The notes beneath the pieces are model-generated. The model made no database searches. It was not told the DNA's origin and saw nothing but the letters and a program-made list of their open reading frames with translations. A DNA stretch of 31,570 nucleotides from Priapulus caudatus (taxonomy: Eukaryota > Priapulida > Priapulimorpha > Priapulimorphida > Priapulidae), in contig NW_014577167.1 of NCBI RefSeq assembly GCF_000485595.1, forward strand, positions 315,935 to 347,504, read 5' to 3'. Below are positions 8,514-19,065 of this stretch, piece after piece. The translations under genes were made by a program, and so were the position numbers. Each line of letters begins with the position of its first letter. The stretch's first letter is position 1.

Positions 8514-10697
8514 ATTTGGATTTCTACACTTTTTGCCTTTACTACAGCCACAAAACGTCACACATTTTATGTTCCTTTCTCTGCAAGTGCACGTTTTGGT
8601 ACTCATACACGATGTTGGGCATTTGCATGGAGGGGGCAGGTCATCGGGCCTGCACGATACTGGAAGTATCACTCGTGTTATGCCAACATCCGTTGCTTCA
8701 TATCCATACTGGAGTGGATCTGGTTTGGGGACTGCAGGAGTTTGGGCTTGCAACCACATCTTACACTGCAGATATGCTCTCTTTATGTGTTCTCGTAGCG
8801 TTGATGAACAGCACACAAGCTGGTTGAAGTCCAGTTCTTTCTTGGAATTGTGCTGCTGCTCCCATCGATATTCATCGAAAGTGGAACAGTCTGTCTTCTT
8901 TAATCCAGACACAAGAAACTTTTCAGCATTGCTTGTTATCTGTGGTGACAGTTCTTCTACACCAAACCCTTCCAGTAGGGAGAGATCCACGGATGCTTTC
9001 AGGCCAGACAGCTTTGGACCCACCTTGCTGGTACTGTTGCAACCGCTGAGAGCATGAATGGCTGGGAGACACGACACCAAACCGTTGTCCAGTTGATCAA
9101 CCAACAGGTGGACTGGTACCGTTTTCTTTGTTTTCCAGTTACCAAGCTTCACATACAGCTTTTCTAGTTGCCAGGTTTTGTTGAAGTGGAAGATAAGGTT
9201 GACAAATACATCTGTGTTAGGTGAGTCAACCAAGACTGATTGAACCTCGTGTTTCACAACACCATCATTAATATGGAACATGATTCTGTCGTCGGCTTCT
9301 TCTTAGTTGCTTGAAAGCTCTGCGATCTGTGTTTCAGTGCCAGCTAATAATTTCCTGCATTCACCCCCATATACTCCTCCAAAGAAGATCTCCTGGTCCG
9401 ACTCGACATTCTGTAGCATCCACTTGAAGACATACTCCTGCAACCGAACTTTGTTCAACATTGAGCTCGAGAACATATCAAGATCGACAGGGAGTTTCTG
9501 ATTGTCAGACCTAATGGTGATAGTGATTTGTTCTGAAGAACTTCGCTGTGCCCGTTCCATTTGTTTGATTGATGATTTTTGATAAACGTCAAAAATCATG
9601 TCTATTCTTGTGGACTCGGAGCCTGTAGCAAGAATGCTGTTGGAAAGACTCTCAGCCAATTTATCGAATGTGTGAAGGCCCATCTTTTTTATCGGTAGTT
9701 TACGCACAAGTGCCATGAAATCCACTATTGTCATTTGAGCGTCACTCTTTACATTCCTCGTCTCCTGTGGAAGTTGACTGACAAGTTCCCTGGCTAAGGA
9801 GGCTTTATCGGGCTTCTTCAATTTGATGCCATTTTTACATTCAGTGGTGAGGAACTGGTATGTGCTGGTCAATTCATACTTCAGGAGTTCTAGCATGCTG
9901 TACCCTCTTTCTCTAGCATAGTCAATGTACCTAATCGTTTCTGCAACATCCTTTTTCGCCATCGATTTCTTCGCTGTGGACGGAGTAGAAGTACATTTCA
10001 CGAAAATAGTAATGCGGTTGGTAGGGATTGTATCATGTAGGTGCTTCTCCTTATCCTGAAATCTGGTCTCAACAAACTCTTGATAACTCTTCTCACCAAT
10101 TCACCTCTCCAGGCATTCAAGTAATCCGTCAACAACCTCCTGGGGTATGTCAGCTCCAGTAGAGATGTTCTGAAGTCTGATTCCAGCGCCGAACGGATTG
10201 TTGATGGATTTTATGTAATCCAGAAGCGTATTCGCACGAACATGGCCAATCTTCGTAGAACTTGGATTGAACTCATGGTGTAGGCTCAGTTCACTGTCAT
10301 CTTTGTCTCCCAAGTTACACCATTCCAGCAGCTGTGCCACATGAAGATCTTTCTCATGCTTTAGGAGATTCCATAATGCTACTGCTTCTTTCTGTCTAGT
10401 CATCCCAATGATACCTCCAGCAACTTTGGCGGGTTTATTGTAACACTTCTCGAGTGCCATGTCAAATCCTACTGCACTGCCTTGTCGGAAAGTGTGGTAC
10501 ATCACCCATCTACCATCTGTAAAGCATCTGTAGATACCCGTGAGCTTCCTTTGTATGTCCAGGCAATCTTCAAGGAACAGCGTACCCCATCTGCTATAGT
10601 TTGTCCGGCCAAACCCGAAGAACCAAGGCGGACAGCGCTTCATACTTGAACATCCCCGCGGTCGCGTGCGCATATCCCGCGGAACTGCACGTCTCAT
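8493..10697 (-). pseudogene. Transposon-encoded protein, frame kept but two in-frame stops
   Basis: The three open segments (10697-10101, 10001-9303 and 9281-8493) are all in one frame, about 734 codons, interrupted only by TGA at 10101-10103 and TAA at 9303-9305. The N-part has a FGRTNYSRWG motif, then GFDMALEKCYN and GGIIGMTRQKEAV. The middle leads to EEADDRIMFHI just after the second stop. The C-part has VDSPNTDVFVNL, PVHLLVDQL, LPAIHALSGCNSTSKVG and a cysteine-rich CXC-like tail (CKCP...CTC...CGCSKGKKC). I recall this motif order from many uncharacterised, repeat-derived proteins of corals, molluscs and other marine invertebrates. The acidic D-x-D near TDVF may be part of a nuclease-like fold, but that is inference. 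The start at 10697 is the first ATG in frame. The gene runs antisense and convergent to the GPCR. The paucity of damage implies recent activity of the family. Confidence 0.8.
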
Positions 10698-10794
10698 CCA
10701 CGCGCAGCGCTTAGGATCAACAGCTTAGCTGTGCCACGCAATCTTGTATCATGTCTCTCTGGACTCTACAGGAATCAAGTAATTGAACAATAGG

Positions 10795-11132
10795 AACAGG
10801 AACAATTACGAATAATTGTAGTGCGTAACATGCTGAATTGGCAATTATCTTAAAAACCATTGACTTTTGGATATGAAAATGTATTACTGACCCCCCATAA
10901 TGTGGCCATTGCGCACATTTTGAGTCGTCGGGCAACCTCCTGGGTTCAACGGTTCTGTAGATACAGTCACGGTGGATGGTAGTACTTCGCTCGAATAAAG
11001 CGTGGCCCAAAAACTATTTCGCTGTCAGTGGGAAATGTGTTACCAACCAAATATTGTTCCTGGACCTTCAATTAGTGGATTCTTGAAGAGTTTAGTTCTA
11101 CACATAAATTGCATACAAAACCACCATGAGCT
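10795..11132 (-). repeat. Right terminal inverted repeat of the transposon
   Basis: Inverted match to 8184-8513. It lies upstream of the transposon ORF and probably holds its promoter. Confidence 0.92.
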
Positions 11133-12535
11133 ACTCTAGTAGCTATATAAATCAAAAGAGAGTGTTGGACTAAAGAAAAACGTGCAAAAACAGTGGAGCT
11201 CTCGGTAAACCGCCGCACCGTGCGAGCATGGTAACCGCTTAGAATCTATTAGATATTCGCTGTCGTATCTCATACCGCGTGGCAGCGCTGCCGGCGCCGC
11301 GTATCTCTCTCTATATACACGTGCGTGCGAATATCTTACGGCAGTCTTATCGCCAGCATGCTTGCTTCTGTGGGAACATTGCAGCGCTTCCTCGGATTAT
11401 GATTTTTTCTGTTTCATTATGTACTATTTTCCACACGCAAAAGTCCGCCAGTGCATTTGATTCCCAGAATGGAATTATACTGAGCTACTACTAACTAGTG
11501 AATATATGGTGTCCGTCAGTGTCCGACATCCATGCGTACGTGACGTCCGTTGGTGTCGGGCGTTCTTAATTGGTGTGGCGTGCGTAATTGTGTGACGTCT
11601 CTGCTATTCTGCGACATTCTTTGATTTATACATGGCGGATGTTTTATCCTCGGGTTGCAGCGACGCATGGGGCGGCTCTATTCCATGCTTGTGAGTATAA
11701 AAGAGGTCATAGAAAATTTTAATCGGTCAGGTTACACATTTGAAGCTATCGTATTTTCTTCTCTATTCTTCAACTGATTAGCATGTTTAACTAATGGAAT
11801 GTCGTGTTAAATAGGGTTTACTGCAATCGAATAAAAGCTTTAATAGAGTCTACTATCCCTTAACAAAATCGGGAATATACTTCCGGTCGGGTCTCAGCAC
11901 CCCCACCCCCTCCAAAAAAGTGTAATGAAATTGAATTTTTCCCATTCAATCCCCGTGAAAATTCAATATCCCAACTCTCAATAGGTCTATTTAATTCTAA
12001 TTTTGAATAAAATAGGGATTTAACTTTCGTGATAACATCGTATATGGGGAATGCGTCGAAAATTAACCGTCTGAGTTTTAGTAAAATAATGTCATTCTTG
12101 GAACGAGTTACAGACATTTTACAGTAGATGTATGTCATTTTCCATTTGTGTAATAATACATTAGGAGAGTATGAATAGCGATGACGGATTTGTAGATAAA
12201 TGTTCAGTATTTATTGTCTGTAAAATGTGAAATTTTCACCCATTTTCCTCCTGAAAGTAGGGGAGGGTGATTGTACACGACATCCCCCACCTAAATAAGT
12301 GGGGGGATATAACACATCCACCCCCCCCCCCCCGCTATCTACCCCCCTGGTTTATACGAATCTCGCAGTGCGATGCGCAATGTACACGTATTCGCTGTGA
12401 AGGATCGTCATTGCGAGCTCTGGGCCCCTGTAGCACATTGACACTGAACCTGCCAAATTTTACAAGGGGCGTGTAGGTCTGGCAGCGGGCGACGGTGTAG
12501 CTTTATATTATAGAAGCAAGTACGGAGTGTGCAAA
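11133..12535. other. Displaced GPCR 3' flank and spacer before IYD exon 1
   Basis: The sequence from 11133 on is what followed the GPCR stop codon before the transposon arrived, so its native 3' UTR should start here. There is an AATAAA within GAATAAAAGC at about 11829-11838. The rest is AT-rich and unrecognised, with a C-rich patch (about 11898-11916) and a C14 run (12320-12333). A 92-codon minus frame at 11860-12138 has no recognisable feature. Confidence 0.55.
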
Positions 12536-12539
12536 TATA

Positions 12540-12975
12540 ATGGCATCACTTCTGCTCGCCGACATGCTGGAAGCGGCTCCGTTTCTCTGTCGTTACTGGC
12601 AAGTGCTAGTATCCCTCTGTTTGGCGGCCCTGGTTAGCTACGCCGTCAAAACTCTACAGGCGAACACCCGAGCGGCAAATTTAAAGCAAGGCATTCCGAA
12701 AAGCAATTTGTCGAGATATGAACGAGCGCGGGATCTCGACCCATCGAGATCAAATCTGGAGGAAGATGAAGAGCAGGAAGAGGAAAAACAGTGTGAGGAA
12801 ATGGATAACGCACAGATCAACCACATAGCGTACGGTCGCGCTACACTTTCGGAAGATGAGATGCTCAGGAGGTCGAGAGAGTTCTACGAGTTGATGCAAA
12901 AGCGAAGAACGTTAAGGTTTTTTAGTGACAAAGTCGTGCCTCTGGAGGTAATACAGAACATAATTCACACAGCAG
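12540..12975 (+). CDS. IYD: Iodotyrosine deiodinase, first coding exon (partial gene)
   Basis: This exon encodes residues 1-145 plus one base of codon 146. A short N-terminus leads to a membrane anchor (about 15-37), then a basic and acid-rich linker (acidic run at about 74-88). The start of the nitroreductase domain follows, with MLRRSREFYELMQKRRTLRF (109-128) matching the family's FMN-binding Arg-Arg-Ser/Thr-x-Arg motif, and PLEVIQNIIHTAG. The exon ends at CAG|GTAATT (donor at 12976-12977), so the ORF read-through to 13049 is intronic. A TATA-like TTTATATTA lies at 12502-12510, only about 30 bases before the ATG, so its role as a promoter is doubtful. I could not find the following exon (expected TAPSGAHTEPW-like) in the window. 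The exon is intact and lies about 9.4 kb downstream of IYD terminal exons in the same orientation. Confidence 0.92.
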
Positions 12976-13291
12976 GTAATTGTAAACCGCTAAATATTCC
13001 CGCATATCGCTCCATCTACATCTCAAATCAACGTGTTATATATATTTGATGTTGGATCAGGTTTTTCAATCTGTATGGAGTAGTATAACTAACATCTAAA
13101 CCGGTCCCGAACCATTTTGATACAGGATCAAATTTTGCAGTCTGTACGGGGTACTAATGATGAGTGCAGTGCAATGAACCGTCATTCAAGGCCCCCGCAC
13201 ACGGTGCATTTTCGGTGCGCCGAAAGTTCACCGTGTGCAGGCTGGTTTGCGTGCGCATTCAGCGAAATTCACAGTAGCTCGATATATCTAT

Positions 13292-13333
13292 ATCAGGAGT
13301 AGATAAAGATAATCCCTATTATCTACTCCTGAT
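13292..13333. repeat. Short hairpin element (ATCAGGAGTAGATAA stem)
   Basis: A 15-base perfect stem (13292-13306 and 13319-13333) with AT-rich flanks that can extend the pairing. Related TATCAGGAGTA sequence occurs near 16208 and a degraded TTATCTACTTCTG near 18268, suggesting a small dispersed family. Confidence 0.65.
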
Positions 13334-13649
13334 CTATATATATAATACATCGCCCAATAATTCCAATATCACGTTGTTCAGATACTCTGTAACAAAGCGT
13401 TCGCACGAGGAAATGCGCAGTCCAAGAGATTCGGGATTTTTCAAGCACGGCAAATAATTTGGCATCTGAGAAGCCGCGTATTTCAACAAATACCGAATCT
13501 ATTTAAGACGCGTTCACACGAACGTTTTTGGCCCGAGCTTAATGAGACTCGCGCCAAATTTGGCTCGAGCCGAGCGTTCACACGGGCGGGTTTTCGGGGC
13601 CGTGCCGAGTTAGCATGAACCAATTTGGTTCCATCGAAAACGTCTGACC

Positions 13650-13780
13650 AGGCCCGAGCCAAATTTTAGCACTAGCTAAATCGGTAGAGCGGTAGATGCC
13701 GTGAGTGTCGAACGTGTACTTCAACGAAATAAAGTACAAAACAGTATAAAAATTCAAAAAATTTCATCAGGATGCAAGTT
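13650..13780 (+). repeat. Dispersed repeat, copy 2 (possible tRNA-derived SINE)
   Basis: Direct match to 2090-2220, with the same A-box-like AGCTAAATCGGTAGAGCG and the same 3' end (ATTTCATCAGGATGCA). Upstream GTTCACAC-type sequence (13508-13590) is also related to sequence near 2305-2380. Confidence 0.55.
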
Positions 13781-13845
13781 GCACTGAATGGAGCCACCGA
13801 ACAACTCCAAAATGAACTCGCGGTTGCGCCGAATTTCGCCACTCC
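13779..13845 (+). repeat. Relic copies of the GPCR C-tail 30-bp repeat
   Basis: About 24 bases, including GTTGCACTGAATGGAGCCAC, are identical to 8112-8135 inside the GPCR. A second, more diverged unit (GAACTCGCGGTTGCGCCGAA) follows about 33 bases later. It directly abuts the SINE-like repeat. No reading frame is preserved across it. Confidence 0.7.
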
Positions 13846-14717
13846 GAGCCACGTTGTCCTGACGGATAGCTGCTCTGAGCGGTCGTACTGCTGAGATACG
13901 GGTAACAGATCATAACGGGTGTGCAAACATGACAGGACTCATTGATGCAGACATGAATATTCTGATAATTTACGGTGTGAATAATGATGGTCCCGATTGA
14001 TATGGACAATATGATGCACCAAGCTCAGATAGATTGGCTTGTACGAAACAGCAGTCCGGGGGTCGGGTGCCCCATCAGTTAGGATATGATTCTGGGAGTT
14101 TTAGCGGGAATCTTTCAAATCGTCTTTATTATCTGCTAGTCTATAATGTATTATGTAATTATTATGTATTATATATGTATAATGTAATTAATATATTGAT
14201 GTTATACCTCTATAATGTAAAAATATCCCATTATTGTGAAAACCTTTAACGTGGTAAAACCTGGGTTACGCCAACGTTTGTTGGTGCGAGTAGATCTATG
14301 CGAGATCAGTAAATTAGTACATCTGCACGCCAGAGACATTTGTGTGATAATTACACGTATATGTATATATGGTATAATGGAACTATTTTTCTATGACGAT
14401 TACCTGCCAACGTTGGGTGAAAAAGAACGAACAACACTAATGGCTATCGCAAGTTATCGATATTTGAATCGTCCGTAGTCAATCTATACATTTACGTCTT
14501 TACCCGTTAGGCATTTATATATAAATATTACTATACACCTAACGTTACCAATGACAGATATACCCTGCGTCACCTGATTATTATGGAAAAATTTTAACGA
14601 GATCATTTATGATGGCTTTTGATACTGCATAAAATATTTCGACGAATTTCAGTAATTATCATGGTGAATATCAATAATCACACCCACTAGCCTGCATCTA
14701 TATGTAGGATATCATGC

Positions 14718-14718
<1 letters not shown>

Positions 14719-14758
<40 letters not shown>
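14719..14758 (+). repeat. (TA)n microsatellite
   Basis: About 20 uninterrupted TA units. A second TA run of about 23 units lies at 16225-16270. Confidence 0.95.
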
Positions 14759-14763
<5 letters not shown>

Positions 14764-15164
14764 GCTTTAAAAAAACATTACAGTAAACACTAAACGTGTT
14801 ACCTCTGGCAGATGCTATATCGAGGATAAAAACTTCTGTGATAACGGGGATGACGAGAAAAGTTGTGAGAGAGCGAGTAAGTCAGGACAAAGTCATGAAA
14901 TTTCTCATGTATATTACACAAAGGTTGTGAAAAGCGATTATGTCAGGATAAAGGCTTGGCTATGTAATTTTGTTGTCTGGTACTCAGTAGCATGACGTAT
15001 TCACTTGCTCTTGTGATATCCTCTTGCTCACTACATTCCAATATTTTGTTTGAATGACTTATAATGTTCGTGTCTAATGAATCATCAGTAGAGCGTTACA
15101 GCATTGCACACAGTAATCACGTATGCCTCATTGCGTCACATTGAGCAGAGACTATTGAGAAGCC

Positions 15165-15555
15165 AGAGCGGGGTGTTGCCAGCGCGGGGTGTTGCCATCG
15201 TAGGAAGTTGCCAGAGCGGGGTGTTGCCAGAGCATGCAGAGTGTTGCCAGCGCGGGGTGTTGCCAGCGCGGGGTGTTGCCAGAGCAGGGTGTTGCCTGCG
15301 CGGGGTGTTGCCAGCGTGGGGATGTAGCCAGAGCGGGGTGTTACCAGCGCGGGGTGTTGCCATCGTAGGAAGTTGCCAGAGCGGGGTGTTGCCAGAGCAT
15401 GCAGAGTGTTGCCAGCGCGGGGTGTTGCCAGCGCGGAGATGTTGCGTGGGGGTGCTGCCAGCCTGTGCGTGCTGCCAGCGTGTGGATGATATTGCTGCCA
15501 GTTTGTGGGGTAGCTCCCGGCTGAGGTAGGCTGCCAGCAAGGGGCAGGTTGCCAG
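15165..15555 (+). repeat. GC-rich 16-bp minisatellite (GCCAGCGCGGGGTGTT)
   Basis: More than twenty copies of a unit close to GCCAGCGCGGGGTGTT, with GCCAGAGCGGGGTGTT as a frequent variant. A longer block (CATCGTAGGAAGTTGCCAGA through GCATGCAGAGTGTT) occurs twice, at about 15195 and 15359, giving a higher-order period of about 164 bases. Frames on both strands are open for about 140 codons only because the repeat lacks stops. Confidence 0.93.
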
Positions 15556-16224
15556 CATGCATTATTCCCTGTGAACCGGCATTTAGTTTATTCGATACGA
15601 TATAAACATTGTGGCATATCGTCAGAAATTGCTCCGTAATTAATCTGCATTTAGATTACAGCATTTCTCTGTGGTTCAAGTTCTAATGCCCTAGACAAGC
15701 GTTGTCAACTGTGCGTAAGGTCGTTACGGATGTCTTATTTATACAGGCTCTACTATGCGCGCGCCATACGGTATTTCTCAAAGGCAGATCAAGAATGTGC
15801 AAAGAGGAGCTTCACCGTGTAAACAGTCAGCGAAGGGCTGCAAGCTCCTTTAAAGGGTCCGCAGGGCGGCGCCTCTCTTTCCCTCACATTTGCCGCATTA
15901 ATCAGCACATTTGGTTGTTCTCTTCGGCGTTAAATTCTCGACAAGTTGACGGCTCGAAATATACAGCCAAATGATTAGCGTCAATTCACTTTCTCTATCT
16001 TTACTGGCACTAAAACGTTACCTACTATATACTATTAATCGGTACCACATCTTTGTTTTTTTTCGAATTTTTGTTTTAACGTTTGCAACGCCGTGTAACC
16101 AAATACACTTCACTGATATTTGTATATCTGCCTGCAGGGGGCGGACCTGGAAAAGGTTGCCAAGCATGTATAGGTAATGGCTAGATCCGCATCAGTGCCC
16201 TATCGTATTATCAGGAGTACATGA

Positions 16225-16274
<50 letters not shown>

Positions 16275-17290
16275 GTGTGTGTGTGTTTGTGTTATACTAT
16301 ACTATTTTATTTGACAACCGCTTGATATTACCCGGTGAGCGCATGAATTTTTCTGCAAACCCACGCGCGCGGAAGTCATCAGCCATTTTTCTGATTTTCA
16401 TTCTGTCACTATGTTTACCATTCTTTAGCTAACCTAATATATATACCGTATAGTGTGAAATTGTCGCTGAACTAACATGCTGATAATCGTAGCTCAAAAT
16501 TAATTGCACTAGAAGCAAAGAAATCAATCACGTGCGTTTAGCTAGTCTCTTACAGTAAAGTGGAGACGAACGGGGTATGTGGCTACATATAGCATAGGAA
16601 GACCGCTAAATGTCAGAACGCAGAAAACCATTAATTTGAGTGCGATTGCGCATTAACTTCACATAAATGATAACAATCAGCGTACGTACGAAGGCGTCTA
16701 CCTTCGGTCTGACGCAAACCGACGATGTTTGTCGTTCAAAGACGACAATCATTCATATGAGGTAAAGGTCATTCGTGCACGGAGACCAAAGATGGGGTTT
16801 TCCTATGGTTTTTCCGACTATGTTTTGCGACGAAAAAATACATCGTTTGTTGCAGACAAGATGTGCGGTTATTTGCTTTTTTGAGTTGTTTTATTCGGCA
16901 TGAACGTACATGCTATGAACAGATATGAAATATACTACCACTGGTCATGCACGGGGTGCCATACTCATACGTTGACACATATATTACCAATTAATCAAAG
17001 AAACGAACAATCAAACAACGTGCGTTCAATTGTGTTCCGCAAACGCGTATACGCTATATGTCGCGTGTTTTATGTTAACATGACCGTATCCCTGCTATAT
17101 GTCGTCGTAAGAACAGCACGACAGACTCCATTCTATCTTACTGGCGTGACGACAATGTAGCCCGGTAATTGCTGCATGGGAGAAAAATAGAGGTCACAGG
17201 CTGCATCAATATGCATTGCATGATTACTAGGCCTCCTTTTCTACGCTTCGTACGAAAGCTCGTCTGACGCATAATAATAGGAGCATTTGT
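15556..17290. other. Unannotated spacer
   Basis: AT-rich unique-looking sequence with a (TA)n-(TG)n run at 16225-16290. Short open frames (for example 15702-15974 and 16900-17160) show no family motifs and no convincing splice structure. Confidence 0.5.
16225..16290 (+). repeat. (TA)n-(TG)n microsatellite
   Basis: A long TA run followed by ACATATGTGTGTGTGTG. Confidence 0.95.
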
Positions 17291-17294
17291 GTGG

Positions 17295-17445
17295 AAAGAG
17301 CAGCAGAAGCAGAGACAGCAACGGTAGCAGTAGCCGTGCTAACAGTTGCAACAGTAACAGTAGCAGTAGCAGTATTAGTTGTAGACGCAGTGGCAGCAGC
17401 AGTGGCTGCGGCAGTGACAGTGGCGGTGGCAGTAGCAGCAACAGC

Positions 17446-17511
<66 letters not shown>

Positions 17512-17600
17512 TATTATACCAACAACAACATGTACAGCAGTAGCAGCATCGATGGAAACAGTCATAACGGCGATAGCAGCGGTAACGGCAGTAGCTGGTG
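17295..17600 (+). repeat. (CAG/GTA)n-type trinucleotide region around an (AAT)n(ATT)n palindrome
   Basis: Imperfect AGCAGT/GGCAGC repeats flank a core of AAT units (17446 to about 17478) that switches to ATT units (to about 17509), giving a perfect inverted repeat of about 64 bases. The Ser-, Ala- or Asn-run frames are repeat artefacts. Confidence 0.9.
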
Positions 17601-17614
17601 GAAGGCCTAATATG

Positions 17615-17671
17615 ACACTAACTACTATAACTAACTAACACTAACTACTATAACTAACTAACACTAACTAA
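17615..17671 (+). repeat. Tandem CTAACTA-rich repeat
   Basis: Two copies of an approximately 27-base unit (CACTAACTACTATAACTAAC and a few more bases) plus a partial third. Confidence 0.85.
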
Positions 17672-18671
17672 GATATTCTAATCACTGGCAACCTATGTTT
17701 ATTCTATTCACAATAAAAGCGATACGTAGCGGAAATTCCTTTGTTTTGTATTGTTGTGGCTTCTCACATGCTGCCTAACATATATACATAGAACCTGTCA
17801 CCGGTGCAGGTGTTCTACTTTGCCCCAGCGCAATAATGCGGTTGTGTTTATTTTTGTTCCTCGAGTAATCAAATATGAACTCCACATGCCACAAAGCCCG
17901 CATAAAAGCCCTATTGCTGCGGTGCCGACCAAACGACTACGTATATAAAATACCCATAAAGGATAGACGGAGTCGCATCGTTATATTAGATCGGCTATGG
18001 AATCGTCTTGTCGACAACATCCGTGCTTTCGTTTTCATATCCGGTGCCTTTATTCCATGATGTCGTACCCTTAGACGGACATTCTATCCAGCAGGAAGTA
18101 GCATTGCGGGTGTATACGAGGAAACGATTTCGCACGATGCTAGGCGAATGTACTGTGTACGCCTGGAGCTCAGGTTGGTTGAGTTTACGCGTAGTAGATC
18201 GTAGGTATTCTAAGGCTGGTAAATGACGAATTTCCCTTGTTGTGGAAGAAGCCACACTTCTTCCCTATTATCTACTTCTGGTATTATAGATGCACGTAAT
18301 CACGTTATGTTACCCGTGCTTGTCAATAGCTGTAAACAATTATCCTCCACGACGAACCGTGGTCTAACTGCAATTTAATCAAAACCCGACACCACTCACC
18401 GATATGCCCGATACCCGATATGCACTCGGTTCGTACAGAACGTATGTAATGGCTTCTCTGACCTTTCAATATATTATTCACAAGGACTGCTATACTGTTT
18501 TACATGCTCAGTGCATGCGAGCTTCATATTGCATTATTGCTAATCATGCTCGTACATGCGGGAGGTAGAGCGGATGAGTTGATTGGGATTTTGCAGAATT
18601 ATTGTACCGGCTGACATGCAAATGCATCAGGATAAATAAATGAAATAAGACGCACGACCGTGAGGCACTGA

Positions 18672-18697
18672 CTAGGAAAGAGAGAGCGATAGAGAGC

Positions 18698-18752
<55 letters not shown>
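18672..18752 (+). repeat. (GA)n microsatellite
   Basis: Nearly pure GA units with a few interruptions before 18720. Confidence 0.95.
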
Positions 18753-18754
<2 letters not shown>

Positions 18755-18964
18755 CATTTTCGTATTGTATTCACCATGATATGGATGGTATATTTAAGCA
18801 AAGCTGTGGGTACAAGAGGCGAAATGTCTTAATGAGGTCTCCAAACGCGTGATAAGTATATTCTAACCACTTGCCTAAACTAAGGAGCCTTATTAGACAA
18901 GGGGCGGAGGCGGATTTGTACTGTAGTTAACAGTCCAATGAAGCTCCTTGGCTCAAACGCGGCC

Positions 18965-19065
18965 AACGACACGCCGTGCCACCAGGTGGCATTGGTGCAC
19001 ACCGCGCCACCAGGTGCCAATGGTGCACACTGCGCCACCAGGTAGCATTGGCGCACACCGCGTAA
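18965..19065 (+). repeat. Three-copy ~30-bp tandem repeat
   Basis: Units of about 30 bases built on GCGCCACCAGGTGGCATTGG followed by TGCACACC-type sequence, diverged by a few bases each. Confidence 0.85.

Larger units (their letters stand above)
8184..11132 (-). mobile_element. DNA transposon with ~330-bp terminal inverted repeats
   Basis: Long TIRs (8184-8513 and 10795-11132, about 90 percent identical) enclose a single minus-strand protein-coding region. The tips read AGCTCATGGT at the left and the complement at the right. Flanking sequence is duplicated: ACTCTAGT at 8176-8183 and 11133-11140 is an 8-bp target-site duplication. Because the tip is partly palindromic, duplications of 4 (TCTA), 6 or 10 bp also fit. 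The element sits exactly at the GPCR stop codon. The superfamily is not certain. An 8-bp duplication would suit hAT- or P-like elements, but the protein does not show a transposase signature I can name. Confidence 0.88.
12976..15150. other. IYD intron 1 or spacer, repeat-rich
   Basis: No exon is recognised. The stretch contains a hairpin (13292-13333), a repeat with CCCGAGC/GTTCACAC motifs (about 13508-13645), the second copy of the SINE-like repeat (13650-13780), relics of the GPCR-tail repeat (13779-13845) and a (TA)n run (14719-14758). Confidence 0.6.

Noticed and set aside
8503-9057. 184-codon plus-strand ORF
   Set aside because: Antisense shadow of the transposon protein's C-terminal part.
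15165-15555. Possible CRISPR-like regular array
   Set aside because: Units are directly adjacent with no unique spacers, and the setting is animal DNA; it is a minisatellite.
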